A DNA stretch of 64,000 bases from Equus caballus (Eukaryota > Chordata > Mammalia > Perissodactyla > Equidae). The notes under the pieces were generated by a model. That model did no database searches, was not told the origin of the DNA, and saw nothing but the letters and a program-made list of their open reading frames with translations. The DNA lies in the NCBI RefSeq assembly GCF_041296265.1, contig NC_091695.1:16289001-16353000 (forward strand), written 5' to 3'. The position numbers and the translations under genes were made by a program. This document shows positions 1-11,962 of the stretch, piece by piece (the first letter of the stretch is position 1; each line of letters starts with the position of its first letter).

Positions 1-59
1 GCAAATATCCAACTTTATTTGCATTCAAGGAAACAAAAATAAATACCTAAATGTAGTAT

Positions 60-375
60 TATGACTCAACTACAGATTGGTTAAAATGAGAATGGAAATA
101 TCACATATTGGTGAGGATGTGGAGCAACTGTTGCTCTTACACATTTAGAATAGAAAATGAGGATTAGCACTTTACTTTGTAAAACTGTACAAAAGTATCC
201 ACTAAATCTAGACATATAAATGTCCTTGACGTCAAAATTCTTTTCCTAGATTTATACCCAAGGGAAATGAGTTAATCTGTCCACCCAAAGACGTGGACAG
301 TTATATTCACCATTGTCTTATTGACAATAACACAAAACTGAAAGCAGCTCAAAGTTTTACCAACACAATAGATGA
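60..375 (+). repeat. Old L1 LINE 3' fragment
   Basis: The text follows the familiar L1 ORF2-end order: 'ggtgaggatgtggagcaact', then 'tttatacccaagggaaatga', then a stretch equivalent to 'aaactggaaacaacccaaat'. It is much diverged, so an old L1M-type copy is likely. Boundaries are approximate and no reading frame survives. Confidence 0.6.
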
Positions 376-399
376 AGAATTGACAAACTTCTCCTAAAA

Positions 400-575
400 G
401 TTTTAAGTCATAAATATTTTAGAGTGTGCAGGCCATAAACTCTTTGTCATAATCACTCAGGATTTTTCTTGTATCACACAGACACACAAAAAAACCTCAA
501 CCATATATAAATAAAATGATGTGTCTGAATTCCAATAAAACTTTATGAACCATAGTTTGCTGACTCCTGTTCCAA
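400..575 (-). repeat. Non-autonomous hAT-Charlie DNA transposon
   Basis: The sequence reads 'tattttagagtgtgcaggcc' ... 'aataaaactttatgaaccat' ... 'gtttgctgactcctg', which is the reverse of the well-known short hAT element whose consensus starts with a 'gtcggcaaacta' motif. I think this is the MER33/MER58 group but cannot fix the subfamily by eye. Such elements are long immobile in placental mammals. Confidence 0.55.
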
Positions 576-2418
576 ATTAGATAAATAACTTTGGTAAGTT
601 TGTACATTGGAAACTACACAGTAATGAGGATGAGTTAACTATCTCCACATGTAACAACAGGGAAAAATCTCACAAACATAGTAAACAAGTTGAGTAAAAT
701 GAGCAAGACAAAAAAAGCATAACTGTATGATTGTACTACTATATACCTCAAAAACATGAAAACTAACTTATCATGTTGTACATCAATTTGTGATGGGTGT
801 GGGGATGATTTCTAAGATGCTACTAATGTGTTTTTGGCCTGGTTGGGTGGGGGGATCTTTTCAGCTCTGAAAATTTAGTTGCAGTATACTTTCTTCAGTG
901 AAAGTTTTCCATATGCATATTATACTACAAACAAATTTCCACAAAACAAAGTCTATTCACTATCAGATTGTAGGCAATGATAAGATACATATTTTTGTAA
1001 TGTATCAGTTCCTTGTACACAATGTGTTCATAATATATTTGTAAAATTAATATAGTGCCTAATTTCCTTGAATAGCTCAGTATATAATTAATCTTCATCT
1101 TACTCAAAGTGCTGTCTTGCTTGCAGAACAACAATGTTTTTATCCACCCACAGGCATTTCTAATCTTTCCTCCAGCGGCAGGGAAACTGTGTTTTGCGGC
1201 CACTATCAGGAAATAAAATCTGTGTCATAATGCTTAACGTTTCAGGGACGGACAACTATTTTCTGAAGAATGTGATCTTCTAGGTAGTCATATGCCTACA
1301 TAGCATTGCTTTAGTGTCATCTGAAAACCCTTACATATGAAGTTTTCTCACTTGCTTGTATCTGATGTATAAAATTTCTCCTACAGATTGTCTTTTTTCA
1401 ATTATTTAAGAATTCTATTCTTAGTGAAACAGATTCATTTGAGAGTTAAATTAAGTTATGCAGTTTATAATAATATTGTAGCTCCACAGACTCAAGTTTA
1501 CATCATTGGGAGGGGGTAGATTGAAGGGAAGTTAGTCTACAGGGTCTGGAAAAGCAGCCCTGTATAAGAAGCTACAGTTACATCCTGTTTGAACAAAATG
1601 TAATCTGAGGGATTTTCACATTCCTGAAGACATGAAAGCAACTGAGGGGAAAACTAATTTGAAAAGACCAAGGAAAATTCTACATCCTCAAAATGTGTAC
1701 CAGAGAACTAAACAGTGATAGCAAGCATCTTGAATACACAAATGCATCAGTATCTTAAGTTTAAATGGTATATAATTATTAGCAATTAGTTATATTGTTT
1801 GAGCTCTTAATAAAATATCTCTCACAGGAGTACATTTGGTATCTTAATATTGGGAACATAATGTGAAGCATGGCAATCTATTCTTTGAAGTAGTCTGTCT
1901 TGATTCACTCAGAATGTGACCAATATGGAGTGTATCCCGGAGAGTTGCCATGTTGCACAATTTCAGGAGCCACTACATTTTTTTATTTTCTATTTACTCC
2001 CCGGAATTGGGCAATTCAGCCATCTCCACCTCATTTTTTTTCCCACACAAATGTTAGTAATGTTCAAGTGTTCAGTAGTAATAAATATAACACAGTATTA
2101 GTCATTTTCCATTCAAGTAGACTTTTATCTGGAGGTATGTAACACATTTCATAAAAAAGATCTGAACTCAGAATAGGAGTTTGATGATGATATTATGTCT
2201 TATGAATATTGACAAACTTTAAAAGCAATTGCTAGGTGTTAAATTATGTCCATAAATGATGTTTGATTTGAATTCAGGATGCACCTCTCTGATTTGCGTA
2301 GGAAATCTTAATATATCTTCTTACTGTTTTTTTCTGCCATATTTTAGCAAAAAGTTTATTTTTAGTTTGCACAAGCGTGCACACATACATGGAGCACTAT
2401 ATAGAAAGTGTTCCATAG
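576..2418. other. Intergenic, nothing recognised
   Basis: AT-rich DNA. The longest reading frames (about 60-92 codons, for example 925-1203 on the - strand and 1900-2142 on the + strand) have no recognisable motif and look like chance. No OR similarity was seen on either strand. Confidence 0.5.
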
Positions 2419-2461
2419 GTGTGTGTGTGCGTTTGTGTATGCTTGTGCACGTGTGTGTGTG
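2419..2461 (+). repeat. GT-rich microsatellite
   Basis: Interrupted (GT)n run with single-base interruptions. A loose ACA/CATA-rich stretch follows near 2615-2660. Confidence 0.8.
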
Positions 2462-4689
2462 TACATGCTATAAAATTGACTATAAATATTATCCCTACCA
2501 ATTATTAAGCAAAATTGAACGAATACTGTAACAGTTGCTACAGAAACAGGATACCAAATCTAATACAACCAATCTTCTTCCACCTCAATTCAATACGTGT
2601 GTCCATGCATATAGAAACATACACACACTTACAAAGAATGCATACATATATACACATACTGCATTGTGTTCCTGGAGGGTAAACAATGTGGCTTACTGAC
2701 ATTATTTTTTCTTTTTAGGCCACATGATAAAATTGCCATACTATATACACATCAGTGTTCTGGGGACACTTCTCTATCCCCAACGTTCCTCATGTTACTA
2801 GTTTACCATTGAATATAACACGTATCTGAACTGCTATTGCAGTATCACTCATTTCTTGTAAGGAGTTAATAAAATAATTGTTAAGGAAACTTAAGTGCAT
2901 CATACATTCTTATTTATAGAAATTCTTGTTTTGACTCACTAAACAGAGAGGAAACTATAAGATGAATAGTGATAACTTTAATATTTGTGAATCAGCCGTC
3001 ATTGTAAAAGTGAATGTATACCACAGGTGTAAGGTCAGTACATTTTTCCCATTGTCCATTTCCAAAATTGTTAATAGAATCCAGATATTCTTGCAAACCA
3101 CACCTATTCTCACTATTAATGCAATTTAGGGTTGATTTTAGGTACTCATCTCAGAATGTGTTAGGCTTTCATTCGTTGCTTTTGGGATTTCTTCATAGCT
3201 ATTTAGTACTGGAAATTTTAGTTTGAACTTTCTAGACCAATTAGTTCTGCTAAGGAAACTTAGAAATAGAAAATTTGGATGGTATTCTGATGAATCAAAG
3301 ACAAAAAGATAGTTAAAGAGTTGAGTCTAGAAACAAGCTTCCTTTTTTTATAGAATATATATATCTGTGTGTGTGCATGAAAAACTACATGATAGTAAAA
3401 ATAAATGCTTTCTGAAATAAAGTTTCTCTCTGGTTATATTCTCTCTATACTATTCTGGTTGTGTTTTACTGTATAAACATTGCATGGCTTAAAACAGTGA
3501 TCATTGGTCAATTATTCTATCTTCCTTATGTTGACTGGGTCACAATGAAGTATTCAACTGAAAGTTGAGACAGGCTATAAGGTCTTTCATAACTGGCACC
3601 AGGATGAGAATGCCTAGAAAGATCGACTCACCTGGTACCCTTCCATGTAGGCTCAGAGTCGGTCATATGGTTTATCCAGAAGGATAGTTGGACTTCCTAC
3701 TTGGAAGCTCTCAACAGAGACATATAGCATTTCTGCTTACTTCTGTTAGTCAAAGTGGTTGAAGAAAAGCACAAGTTCAACAGGAGGATATCTAGGAACT
3801 ATGCCTCTAAGGAAAACGGTGTAATGATGTGTGCAGTCGTCTTTAATTGCCCAAACTATCATAGTCCATTGCAGAACTTTGAGGTTTCCCCTTCCAGATT
3901 CTTTTATTAAGAGTTTTTAACACTTTAAGTAAATACATGAGAAAATGTGCAACCTTTTTATTCTTTGTTTTGCACATACTTACAAAGCCACTGAATGAAG
4001 CAGCACTGGAACAGCAACCACATAGAAGGAAAAGCGACAGGCGTTTCAATCGTTATTGTGTTTGTGAAAGCAGAGTTAGCTCTGGGACCTTGGGAAGTAG
4101 CCCAGTCACACCAGATTCCAAGATGGATAATCAAGGTTTAAGAAGTATGGAGAATTCCATTGTCATCTCTTGGGAAGTATTTGGGGAGGATATGAAATTC
4201 AAACTTACTGCTATTCTCAATTACTTAAAGAACTAGTATGGATAGTAGCAAACTAAATGTATCCCAGAAAAATGATTATCCATGGAAAAATTTTTGACTG
4301 AATCATCCCTACACATAGGAACTATATTAGCAGATAAAAATTCCCAAAGCTAGTGTATTGCTATTCATACTCCAGCCTCCACTTCAAGAAACTTAAAATA
4401 TTTAACATTAAATATTTAGGGTACAATTACCTTTGCAAATACTTGTTCTAGGGACTTTGGGGAATATAAAATTAAAAATTGAATGTATTTATAAACCCTT
4501 AAATGTAATAGAGATTTTTATATGAATAAAATAAACATAATTAAAAAAATAGTCTACTAAATGTAGAGAATGTGATAGAGTCATAAAATCAACAAAGTGT
4601 GGATGGATGAGATGCATTTTGGGGATTGGAATGAGACAATGCTTGTTGAAGAAAGTGACCTTTATAGTTTCCATTGACAGGAATGTTTA
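2462..4689. other. Intergenic, no gene recognised
   Basis: No OR motif or other protein family was seen. The stretch around 3590-3830 is less AT-rich and has phrases common in old LTR-type repeats, but I cannot name it. The 99-codon frame at 3937-4236 on the + strand has no known motif. Confidence 0.45.
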
Positions 4690-5160
4690 ATCATCATTAT
4701 TAATACCAACTAAAAAGTAGAGAAGACCTAAATGGCCATTAACTGATGAATAGATAATGTGCCACATTCAAAAATTGAAATATAATTCAGCCATATAAAA
4801 AGAAATTCAGAAACTGCTAAAACATGGATGAACCTTAAAAACACTATGCTAAGTAAAAGAAGACCACTAATAAGAATAAAACACCCCGTATAATATATAA
4901 TGCCAAGATATGAGCTACCCAGTATAGACAATCTCCTATAGTCAGGAAGCAGATTGGTGGTTGCCAGGAGTAGTGGGGAGGCAAGAAGGGGAGTTGCATG
5001 GTAATGAGTATGAGTTACTTACTAAGATGAGGAAAAATGTTTTGGAATTAGATAGTGGTGATGGCTGCACAATTTTGTGAAAATACGAAAACTAAAGGAG
5101 TGTATACATAGAAAGGGTAAATTTCATAGTATATAAAATTATGTCTCAATAAAAATAGTA
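4690..5160 (+). repeat. L1M-type LINE 3' end
   Basis: The order of phrases is that of an old L1 3' end: 'gacctaaatggccattaact', 'aattcagccatataaaaaga', 'aaacatggatgaaccttaaa', 'gtggttgccaggagtagtgg', 'gatagtggtgatggctgcac', and finally 'tatgtctcaataaaaatag', which is the 3' terminus. The orientation is therefore sense on the + strand. It resembles the L1MD/L1ME group. Confidence 0.8.
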
Positions 5161-6911
5161 GCATCAAAGAATAGCAATATTCCTAAATGAGGTGGTGAAA
5201 GATAATGCTTCAAAAATGAGAGAAACAAAATGAAAAATAGAAAGGCGATGGAAATTACTAAGTAGAGGATCATTTTGTATTTTATTGAATTGCTGCTTTG
5301 ACTGGAGACAGAAAGTATAGATTCAGTGTCAATGTCAAGCTCAACAAAAAAGTAATTTTCACTTCTATTACTGTCAGATGAACGTGTTGACAATAGTGAA
5401 GAAATAAGCTTCGGTTTGTGCTAAAGTTGTTGCTGTCCTCACAGGGGAAAATACAGAACAAGGAATATAATTAATCCCATGTTAGCATACACTGAAGCCT
5501 GAGGGTGGAAGCTTCAGAGATTTAAGTCCCAAATGCTACCTGGTAAAATGAAATGCCATCTGCCTACTTTTCAGCCACCTGTAGTGAGTACAGAAAGCAC
5601 TGCTCCTCTCAGGTAGGTTCCTGAGTCTCCAAATTTAAGAAATAGAGGGGAAATTTTTGAAAAAAGAGAAATTTGTAAATGATTGACTTTACGTCTGCTT
5701 ACACAGTTTAATAAACTGAGCAACCTATCATCAAAAAATTATATTTTTTCTCAGAACTTAACTGACTGAAATTATTAGGATCCACAAAATAGCATTTTAA
5801 TGATTTTATTTTAATCTAGGGTCACAGGAGAACTGTTTATCACTGGGGAAGTATGTACATGAATATAAGTTTTTTTGTTTCAGAAATAATTTAGGTACCA
5901 CATTACAAATAGAGACATGCATACTCACCTCCATGTGAACCACATGCTATATTTACTTAACTCTAAGAAAAAATAAATCAGCAACATTCCTATTCTCATA
6001 TATCAACAAAGACATATATACATGCAAACACATGACATACACATAAATATACACATCCATAAAGAAGAGAAGCCTATATGTCTCAGGAACGTTTATTGTC
6101 CCTCATCCTGTTTACATTTTTAAAATTTAAGCATCTATAGAAAAACCAAAGAGATGCAAATGCACGTGTTACGTTCTATCATTCTCACTTCTTTTTAGCA
6201 CTTTTCTTTGGTCAAGAGGGTCATCTGTTGGCACCAGACAACTCCCACAAATAGGGAATGAGTATTGTGACAGAGTAATAACAGATTTCTAGAGGAAAGG
6301 TTTAATGCTTATTTCATGTCTCACCAAAAACTAAAGGTAAAAGAGCAGGAACAGTAAAGTAATCATTTCATTATTATTAGGTAATGGTATTCATTGTTTC
6401 TAGAATTAACATCAAGTCTTTTAAGCCAATCATATTTTTTGAGGAACATAACAATGGTAATCATTTTTTGCTTCCATTTGACTATTTTCAGGCTTAGAAA
6501 ATGCTCAGTCCTACATCTTACAACCTGGTCCCACTAACATTGTTGTCTCTTCCATATTATATTGAATGCAGAATTGTGATATTAATTCATCTAAATCTAC
6601 TGCCATAGATAAGAAAGTTAAAGCCTGGAGAAATAAATCTTATACAAAATCACATAGATCATGAATGATATGTAATTCAGTTAAAAATTTTCCAATATCT
6701 GTCTCTATTTATTTTTTACCATTATCAAATATATAGCAATCCTTCTTTAAAGACTGGGTACATGACTGGATAATTTTTTGACTATTAAAAAACAATTATA
6801 GAAGGAAACTGTATTCTGCCTTTCACATATATGTGGATGTCCAGAAAAATTAAAATGTATCTATCATTTTTTGGATTATTTCTTCATAAATTTAGGTAAG
6901 AACAAAGAGGA
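5161..6911. other. Upstream region of the OR5W2-like gene
   Basis: This is AT-rich DNA with no recognised gene. OR genes usually have one or more non-coding 5' exons spliced to an acceptor close upstream of the ATG, so promoter and leader exons could lie here, but I could not pick them out. Nothing convincing was seen otherwise. Confidence 0.4.
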
Positions 6912-7844
6912 ATGGTTGGCGAAAATTGCTCCTCCTTGAATGGATTCATTTTCTTGGGAATTTCCAATAACGCTGGGATGAAAGTGATCCTGTTTACTAT
7001 GTTTCTAGTTGTTTATCTCATTAATCTTTTGGGAAATCTTGGAATGATCATTTTAATTAGAATGGATTCCCAACTGCACACACCGATGTACTTTTTCCTC
7101 AGCCCCCTCTCATTCTGTGACCTCTGTTATTCCACAGCAATTGGTCCCAAGATGTTGGTGGACGTATTTGCCAAGAACAAATCAATCCCCTTCCTTGGCT
7201 GTGCTCTGCAATTCTTCATCTCATGTACCTTTGCAGATTCTGAGTGTCTATTATTGGCCGTGATGGCCTTTGATAGATACAAGGCCATTAGAAACCCATT
7301 GCTCTATGCAGTCAACATGTCCAATAGAGTGTGCTCTCTGCTCATGGCCGGGGTTTATCTCGTGGGAATGGCAGATGCTTTGATACACACCACATTAACG
7401 TTCCGCTTATGTTTCTGTGGGTCAAATGAGATTAATCATTTCTTCTGTGATTTACCACCACTTTTCCTCCTTTCCTGCACTGATACACAAGTCAATGTGT
7501 TGGTATTATTCACTGTTTTTGGCTTCATTGAACTGAGCACCATTTCAGGGGTTCTTGTCTCTTATTGTTATATTATCATATCAGTCTTGAAGATCCACTC
7601 AGCTGAAGGGAGGTTCAAAGCTTTCTCCACCTGCACCTCCCACTTAACTGCTGTAGCAATTTTCCAGGGAACTATGCTCTTTACATATTTTAGACCGAGT
7701 TCTTTATACTCCTTAGATCAAGACAAAATAACCTCATTGTTTTAAACCCTTGTGATTCCCATGTTAAACCCTCTGATTTATAGCCTACGGAACAAGGATG
7801 TGAAAGAGGCCCTAGAAAAATTGAAAAATAAAAGATTGTTTTAA
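6912..7844 (+). pseudogene. OR5W2: OR5W2-like olfactory receptor with premature stop before TM7
   Basis: Class II odorant receptor reading frame. The N-terminus [12 protein letters not shown] closely matches human OR5W2 as I remember it and has a glycosylation site at N4. Visible family marks are GN at 41-42 in TM1, LHTPMYFFL at 55-63, the disulfide cysteines C97 and C179, a DRY-type motif FDRYKAI at 120-126, [10 protein letters not shown] in TM5 and [10 protein letters not shown] at 236-245 in TM6. After residue 277 a TAA (7743-7745) stands where the family has tyrosine (SVFYT). The same frame then continues, from [19 protein letters not shown] to a normal terminal stop at 7842-7844, giving 310 codons in all. 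The stop removes TM7 and the tail, so the product should not signal. One base change (TAT or TAC to TAA) explains it, so the loss may be recent or polymorphic. The V-to-K substitution after DRY is also in human OR5W2 as recalled. Confidence 0.87.
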
Positions 7845-8416
7845 GTATGTATATTATGTGTACACACACACACTCACATGCATTTAATGATTGCTGTTTT
7901 CATAAAATTATATAATATTATACAAGAGAGACATAATTTTCTCACATTTAAATAAATGAGTATCTGTATTTATTTGATCTGTATTTATGTATTAAATATC
8001 ACTGTGTTCTCTTTGCGCATCTAGATGCTTTGGAGTTCATGATGAATCCAGTAGTTTCTATACAAATGAATCCTATAGTCTAGAAAAATAAATAAACTTT
8101 AATTAACTAAAGACTCAAATAATTCATATTAAGGCTCAAAACTTTCATAAAGTAAAAAACTGGAGGTTAAAAATCTATAAAAAATATCAAAATCTAGTCA
8201 GTAGAAGAAAAGCTTCCCTGGATGGAGATGAATATTTGAATCGTCTTAGATCTAAAAAAAAAAAAATGTGCAGTTTGGGGAACCGAAAGGATTCTAGGAA
8301 GAGGGTCTGACAGTTACAGAAGTCTTGAGGTGGCCGGTTTCGTAACATTTTAGCATTAAAGAATCCCAAGGATAGGTTATAAAGAGCCATGTAAAGTGCC
8401 TTGGTAAATTACATCA
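7845..8416. other. Intergenic, short AC microsatellite, no gene
   Basis: A short CA run lies at about 7859-7873, just after the terminal OR stop codon. The rest is AT-rich DNA. The 67-codon frame on the - strand (8187-8390) has no family resemblance. Confidence 0.5.
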
Positions 8417-8433
8417 TTGTGCTGTAATTATTT

Positions 8434-8698
8434 TATTTATTTTATTTTTGTAAAGATTGGCACCTGAGCTAAAATCTGTTGCCAATCTTCTTTTTTTTTT
8501 TTCCCCTGCTTTTATTTTCTCCCCATATCCCCTCAGTACATAGTTGTGTATTTTAGTTATGGTTCCTTCTAGTTGTGGCATGTGGGACACTGCCTCAACA
8601 TGGCCTACTGAACAGTGCCATGTCCGTGCCCAGGATCTGAACTCTGGGCCACCGAAGGAGAGTGCGTGAACTTAACCACTCGGCCATGGGGCCAGCAC
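8434..8698 (-). repeat. ERE-type tRNA-derived SINE, perfect 17-bp TSD
   Basis: Reverse copy of the equine repetitive element: poly-T side first, then 'aagattggcacctgagctaa', then the tRNA-like head ending 'cggccatggggccagc'. It is flanked by an identical 17-bp target-site duplication, 'ttgtgctgtaattattt', at 8417-8433 and 8699-8715. The intact duplication suggests a fairly young insertion. Confidence 0.92.
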
Positions 8699-8719
8699 TT
8701 GTGCTGTAATTATTTACTA

Positions 8720-8985
8720 TCAGCTCCTCCATCACTTCCTCCAGGAAGCTTCTCTTCCGTTCCACACCTTTCTCAGCTCTAGTTAAATGCCTTTTTTCAG
8801 TTCACAGACAACTATCTCCTTTAAGCATTCTTTTAATATCACCCTGTTTATTAAATTAATGCCTCTAATATGAAATTGTGAACAATCTTTGCTCAAGGAC
8901 TGAGAATTCCATCCCTGTTATCCAAAGCTCCTGCACAGTGTTTGGGACATCAAAAGGCAAAACAAACATGTATCCAATAAAGTAA
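8720..8985 (+). repeat. L2 LINE 3' remnant
   Basis: Phrases such as 'cttcctccaggaagcttctc' followed by the loose 'actgagaattccatccctgt' and 'cctgcacagtgtttgggaca' follow the order of an L2 3' end. It is diverged and boundaries are approximate. Confidence 0.6.
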
Positions 8986-10086
8986 AACTGTGCATAACAT
9001 TTTTGACTGCTTTTATTGGTTGTCAGTAACATAAAATTAACTAAGTTGTGGTATGCAGCTTGAATATATATATATTTTATAACTTTTAGGAAAGTACATA
9101 AAGTGATTGTGGATACTAAAGTAATAGATCTGTAAAGACATACATGTTCATTACACTTGAAGTAAAGAGCATTTGTCTATGTGTGTTTTTGATATTTATC
9201 TATTTCATCTGTCTCTGTTATGACTTCTGATGGTTAAAGCACTGAATCCGCATGTTGAGACAACACGGATATGGTCATATATTTGACAGACCTTGGAAGA
9301 CTCAAGGTCAGTCTTTATTATCCATTACAACTATAGAAATCAACGGCCACTGAATGTCTTGGATTTTTTAGCTGCCACTGTAAAATGCCTTTGTGGGAAA
9401 ACATTTCAAAATGGAAGTAAAGCCCAAAAAGATTCTCTGATTTTCTAAGGGACACTGTGACCTATCACGTAGTATTATGATGGAAAGCATCCTATGGACA
9501 CTGTTTCTTTTCTTTTTTTTTTTTTTTGACAAAAGGCTTTAAGGATTTTCAGCTGAACTATATTTCCTCAATTAATACATACTCTTCTGGAATTGTTACT
9601 TATGAGTAGCAGCATGGTAGAAAACATTGTTTGAAATTTATTGTCTAAGAAAAATGGGATTTCCGTTGATTGCCGCTAATTTAGAGGATGTAAATATGTC
9701 ATCTAATTAACTTATCTCCCTTCCTTATGGCAAATATATATTGTAGAATCTGAAGACTGATTTTATCTGCATATTAACAGTTTTATCAGAATGAGAGGGT
9801 TTGAATTAAAGACAAGAGAATTTTAAGCTCAAAACTGAAATTCCAAACTTAGAATTGACTGAATTAATTGTGGGCTTCCTCTCCCTGAATTTGTTAGGTT
9901 GAATAATACATTATAGGGACTATTTTTAGGAGATACATGACTGAAATAGATGCTTGGGCAGATGTCCTATAATGACTCTTTTATCCTGATGTTCTACATA
10001 AATAGGGAACACCACATCCAAAGCTTTTGATGTTTTCTAGCCTGTCTACTTCAATTTTCATCATCCTCTCCCCCTTCTTAGTCTCT
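8986..10086. other. Intergenic, nothing recognised
   Basis: AT-rich DNA with a T-rich run near 9510-9528. No gene or named repeat was recognised on either strand. Confidence 0.45.
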
Positions 10087-11038
10087 CTACATCACATCCT
10101 TCTCACATGTCCCCAGTGACTGATGGAACATATTATTGTCCAAATAAAGCATTTTGGGGATTAAAGGGAAATCTTTAATGATGGTGAAATAGGAAGCTCC
10201 TGAGCTGCCCTTTTCCTGTGGACACACCAAATGAACAGCTACACATGGTACAATTTCGTCTGAAGGAAATCGAGAAACTAGCAAGTGACTCCTACACATC
10301 AGAAGAATGAAAAAATATCCATACTGAATTGGCTAGGAAAAACTAAGATAAATTGTTGTAATAAATCCAACCTGTAGCACAGGGACATACAATTGGAAGG
10401 AAACCTCTGACTCTCAGTTTCTCCCTCAGAAGTAAAGGGTTTGGACCCCACAACTAGAGTCCCAACATCTAAGACTCTCAACAGAGGGGCAGATCTCCAA
10501 ATCCTCTAGTCCTGAGAGCCAATGGGGCTTGTTTCCACAAGGCCCCCAAGAGTGTAGCAAATAAAAAAGTAGTTATTAAGAGAAGCCATAAATAGTTGCA
10601 GCTATCACACCAGAGTTCAGAGCACAGATAGAGGGCAGAAAAGCCTATCTCTAAGTCTTTCCCTGAATGGATTCTATATGCATACATTAAAAGCTGCTGC
10701 CTGAGGGACAGGCTGCTAATTTAGCATGCATCTTGTGGCTGACTGAGATCCTCCCTGGAGCCCAGAAAAACATGTGGACACCTCTGCCACTTTCTCACTC
10801 TTGCCCCCTCCAAGTCGCAAGTATATCCCTGGAAGGAGCTTGTACATGCATCTGCACCTCAGCTTTTGTGGCTGCTACTTGAGGAACATGCCCCCAAAAA
10901 TCCCAGCTCTGATAGCCAACAGAGCTTGCATTCAGAAATGCTACAGAAGTTTAAAATCATGCCAAGCACACAATGATATGAAACTAGAAAACACATAGAA
11001 GAAGAAAACAGGAAAATTCACAAATAGGTAGAGAATAA
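10087..11038. repeat. Unassigned dispersed-repeat-like block
   Basis: This block of about 950 bp is less AT-rich than its surroundings and reads like a mammalian interspersed repeat I have met before, with phrases such as 'ggaccccacaactagagtcc' and 'aagctgctgcctgagggaca', but I cannot name its family. It ends abruptly where OR-like coding sequence begins at about 11039. Several 60-74 codon frames in it (10087-10299, 10299-10481 and 10478-10687 on -, 10774-10998 on +) have no recognised domain and I do not call them genes. Confidence 0.4.
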
Positions 11039-11299
11039 TTCTACAGCTACATCATAACAACCATCTTAGAATCAACTCGGCAAAGGGGAGAAGCAAAGCC
11101 TTCACTACACACACCTCCCGATTAGCCACTGTGGCTATGTTTTATGGCACACTTCTGTTGATGTATTTGATACCTAGCTCAAGTTACTCCATGGACACAG
11201 ACAAAATGACCTCCGTTTTCTACACAGTTTTAGTCTCTGTTAAACCCACTGATCTATAGCTTAAGGAATAAGGATGCGAATGGTGCCCTGAAAAAGTAA
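11039..11299 (+). pseudogene. 3' remnant of a class II olfactory receptor (TM5-C-terminus)
   Basis: Only the 3' third of an OR remains. Conceptual pieces read [10 protein letters not shown] (end of TM5), then [20 protein letters not shown] (TM6 region), then [17 protein letters not shown] (loop 3 into TM7), then [17 protein letters not shown] with a terminal TAA at 11297-11299. Passing from one piece to the next needs at least two frame changes, near 11074 and near 11238. The upstream side stops at the unassigned repeat-like block, so TM1-TM4 are gone. It lies on the same strand as the OR5W2-like gene, about 3.2 kb downstream of it. The subfamily cannot be set from this short piece; family 5, 8 or 9 is likely. 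Confidence 0.85.
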
Positions 11300-11819
11300 T
11301 TAACACTAAATTATGTTCTGGGCGATTTCAGGTGTTCACATAAAAGTATTTATTTAAAGGTTTTGAGACCTAAAGTCCAAGGACTTTGACATGGATTTCT
11401 GTAGTCTCACCAGTACAATCTTCTGGATATTTCCTGTTACTTACCTTTATGCTTAAATTGAATGTAGAAAGAAGTCATGACTTATCTTACTCTTCTCTCC
11501 AAACCAAGGATGAGTACTAATAGGTTCACTTTGATTTAGCAAAAAGCATAGTTTTACACCTCTCTTCTTTGTTCACGGGTATGCCTCTGTGATGTAAAAT
11601 GGGCGTAGAAACTATGTCCCCATTTCTAGTCAACTTACCCTCATCAACATTCCAATTTGTCTTTAAACAATGAGTTTAATAAACTTGTTGAGACAGAAGG
11701 GAACGTTAGTGGGTTAAATTAGGTTTGGGTGCCTCCTTCCGATGCACTAGTGTCGCTCTGTAAGTGTAACATCATAACACTCAGAAATCTATAATTAGTA
11801 AATGAATAAATAAGAATAA
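11300..11819. other. Intergenic, nothing recognised
   Basis: No gene or clear repeat seen. Confidence 0.45.
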
Positions 11820-11962
11820 AAAAGAAATCTCCTTCCCTCGACTAAAAGTTCCATAACGGCATGGCCCTTGGCTGTCTTGTTAACCATTTTTCTGCTTTGC
11901 TATTTACAATGCTCAGCTCTAAGATGCCATTTAAAAGTATTTATTGAATGAATGAATGGGAG
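11820..11962 (+). repeat. L2 LINE 3' end
   Basis: The L2 3' end order is visible in a worn form: a 'ctaaaagttccataacggca' region, then 'aaaagtatttattgaatgaa' ending in the typical 'tgaatgaatg' tail. Confidence 0.65.

Noticed and set aside
3937-4236. 99-codon + strand frame
   Set aside because: No domain, no homologue recognised, and an overlapping frame on the other strand of similar quality.
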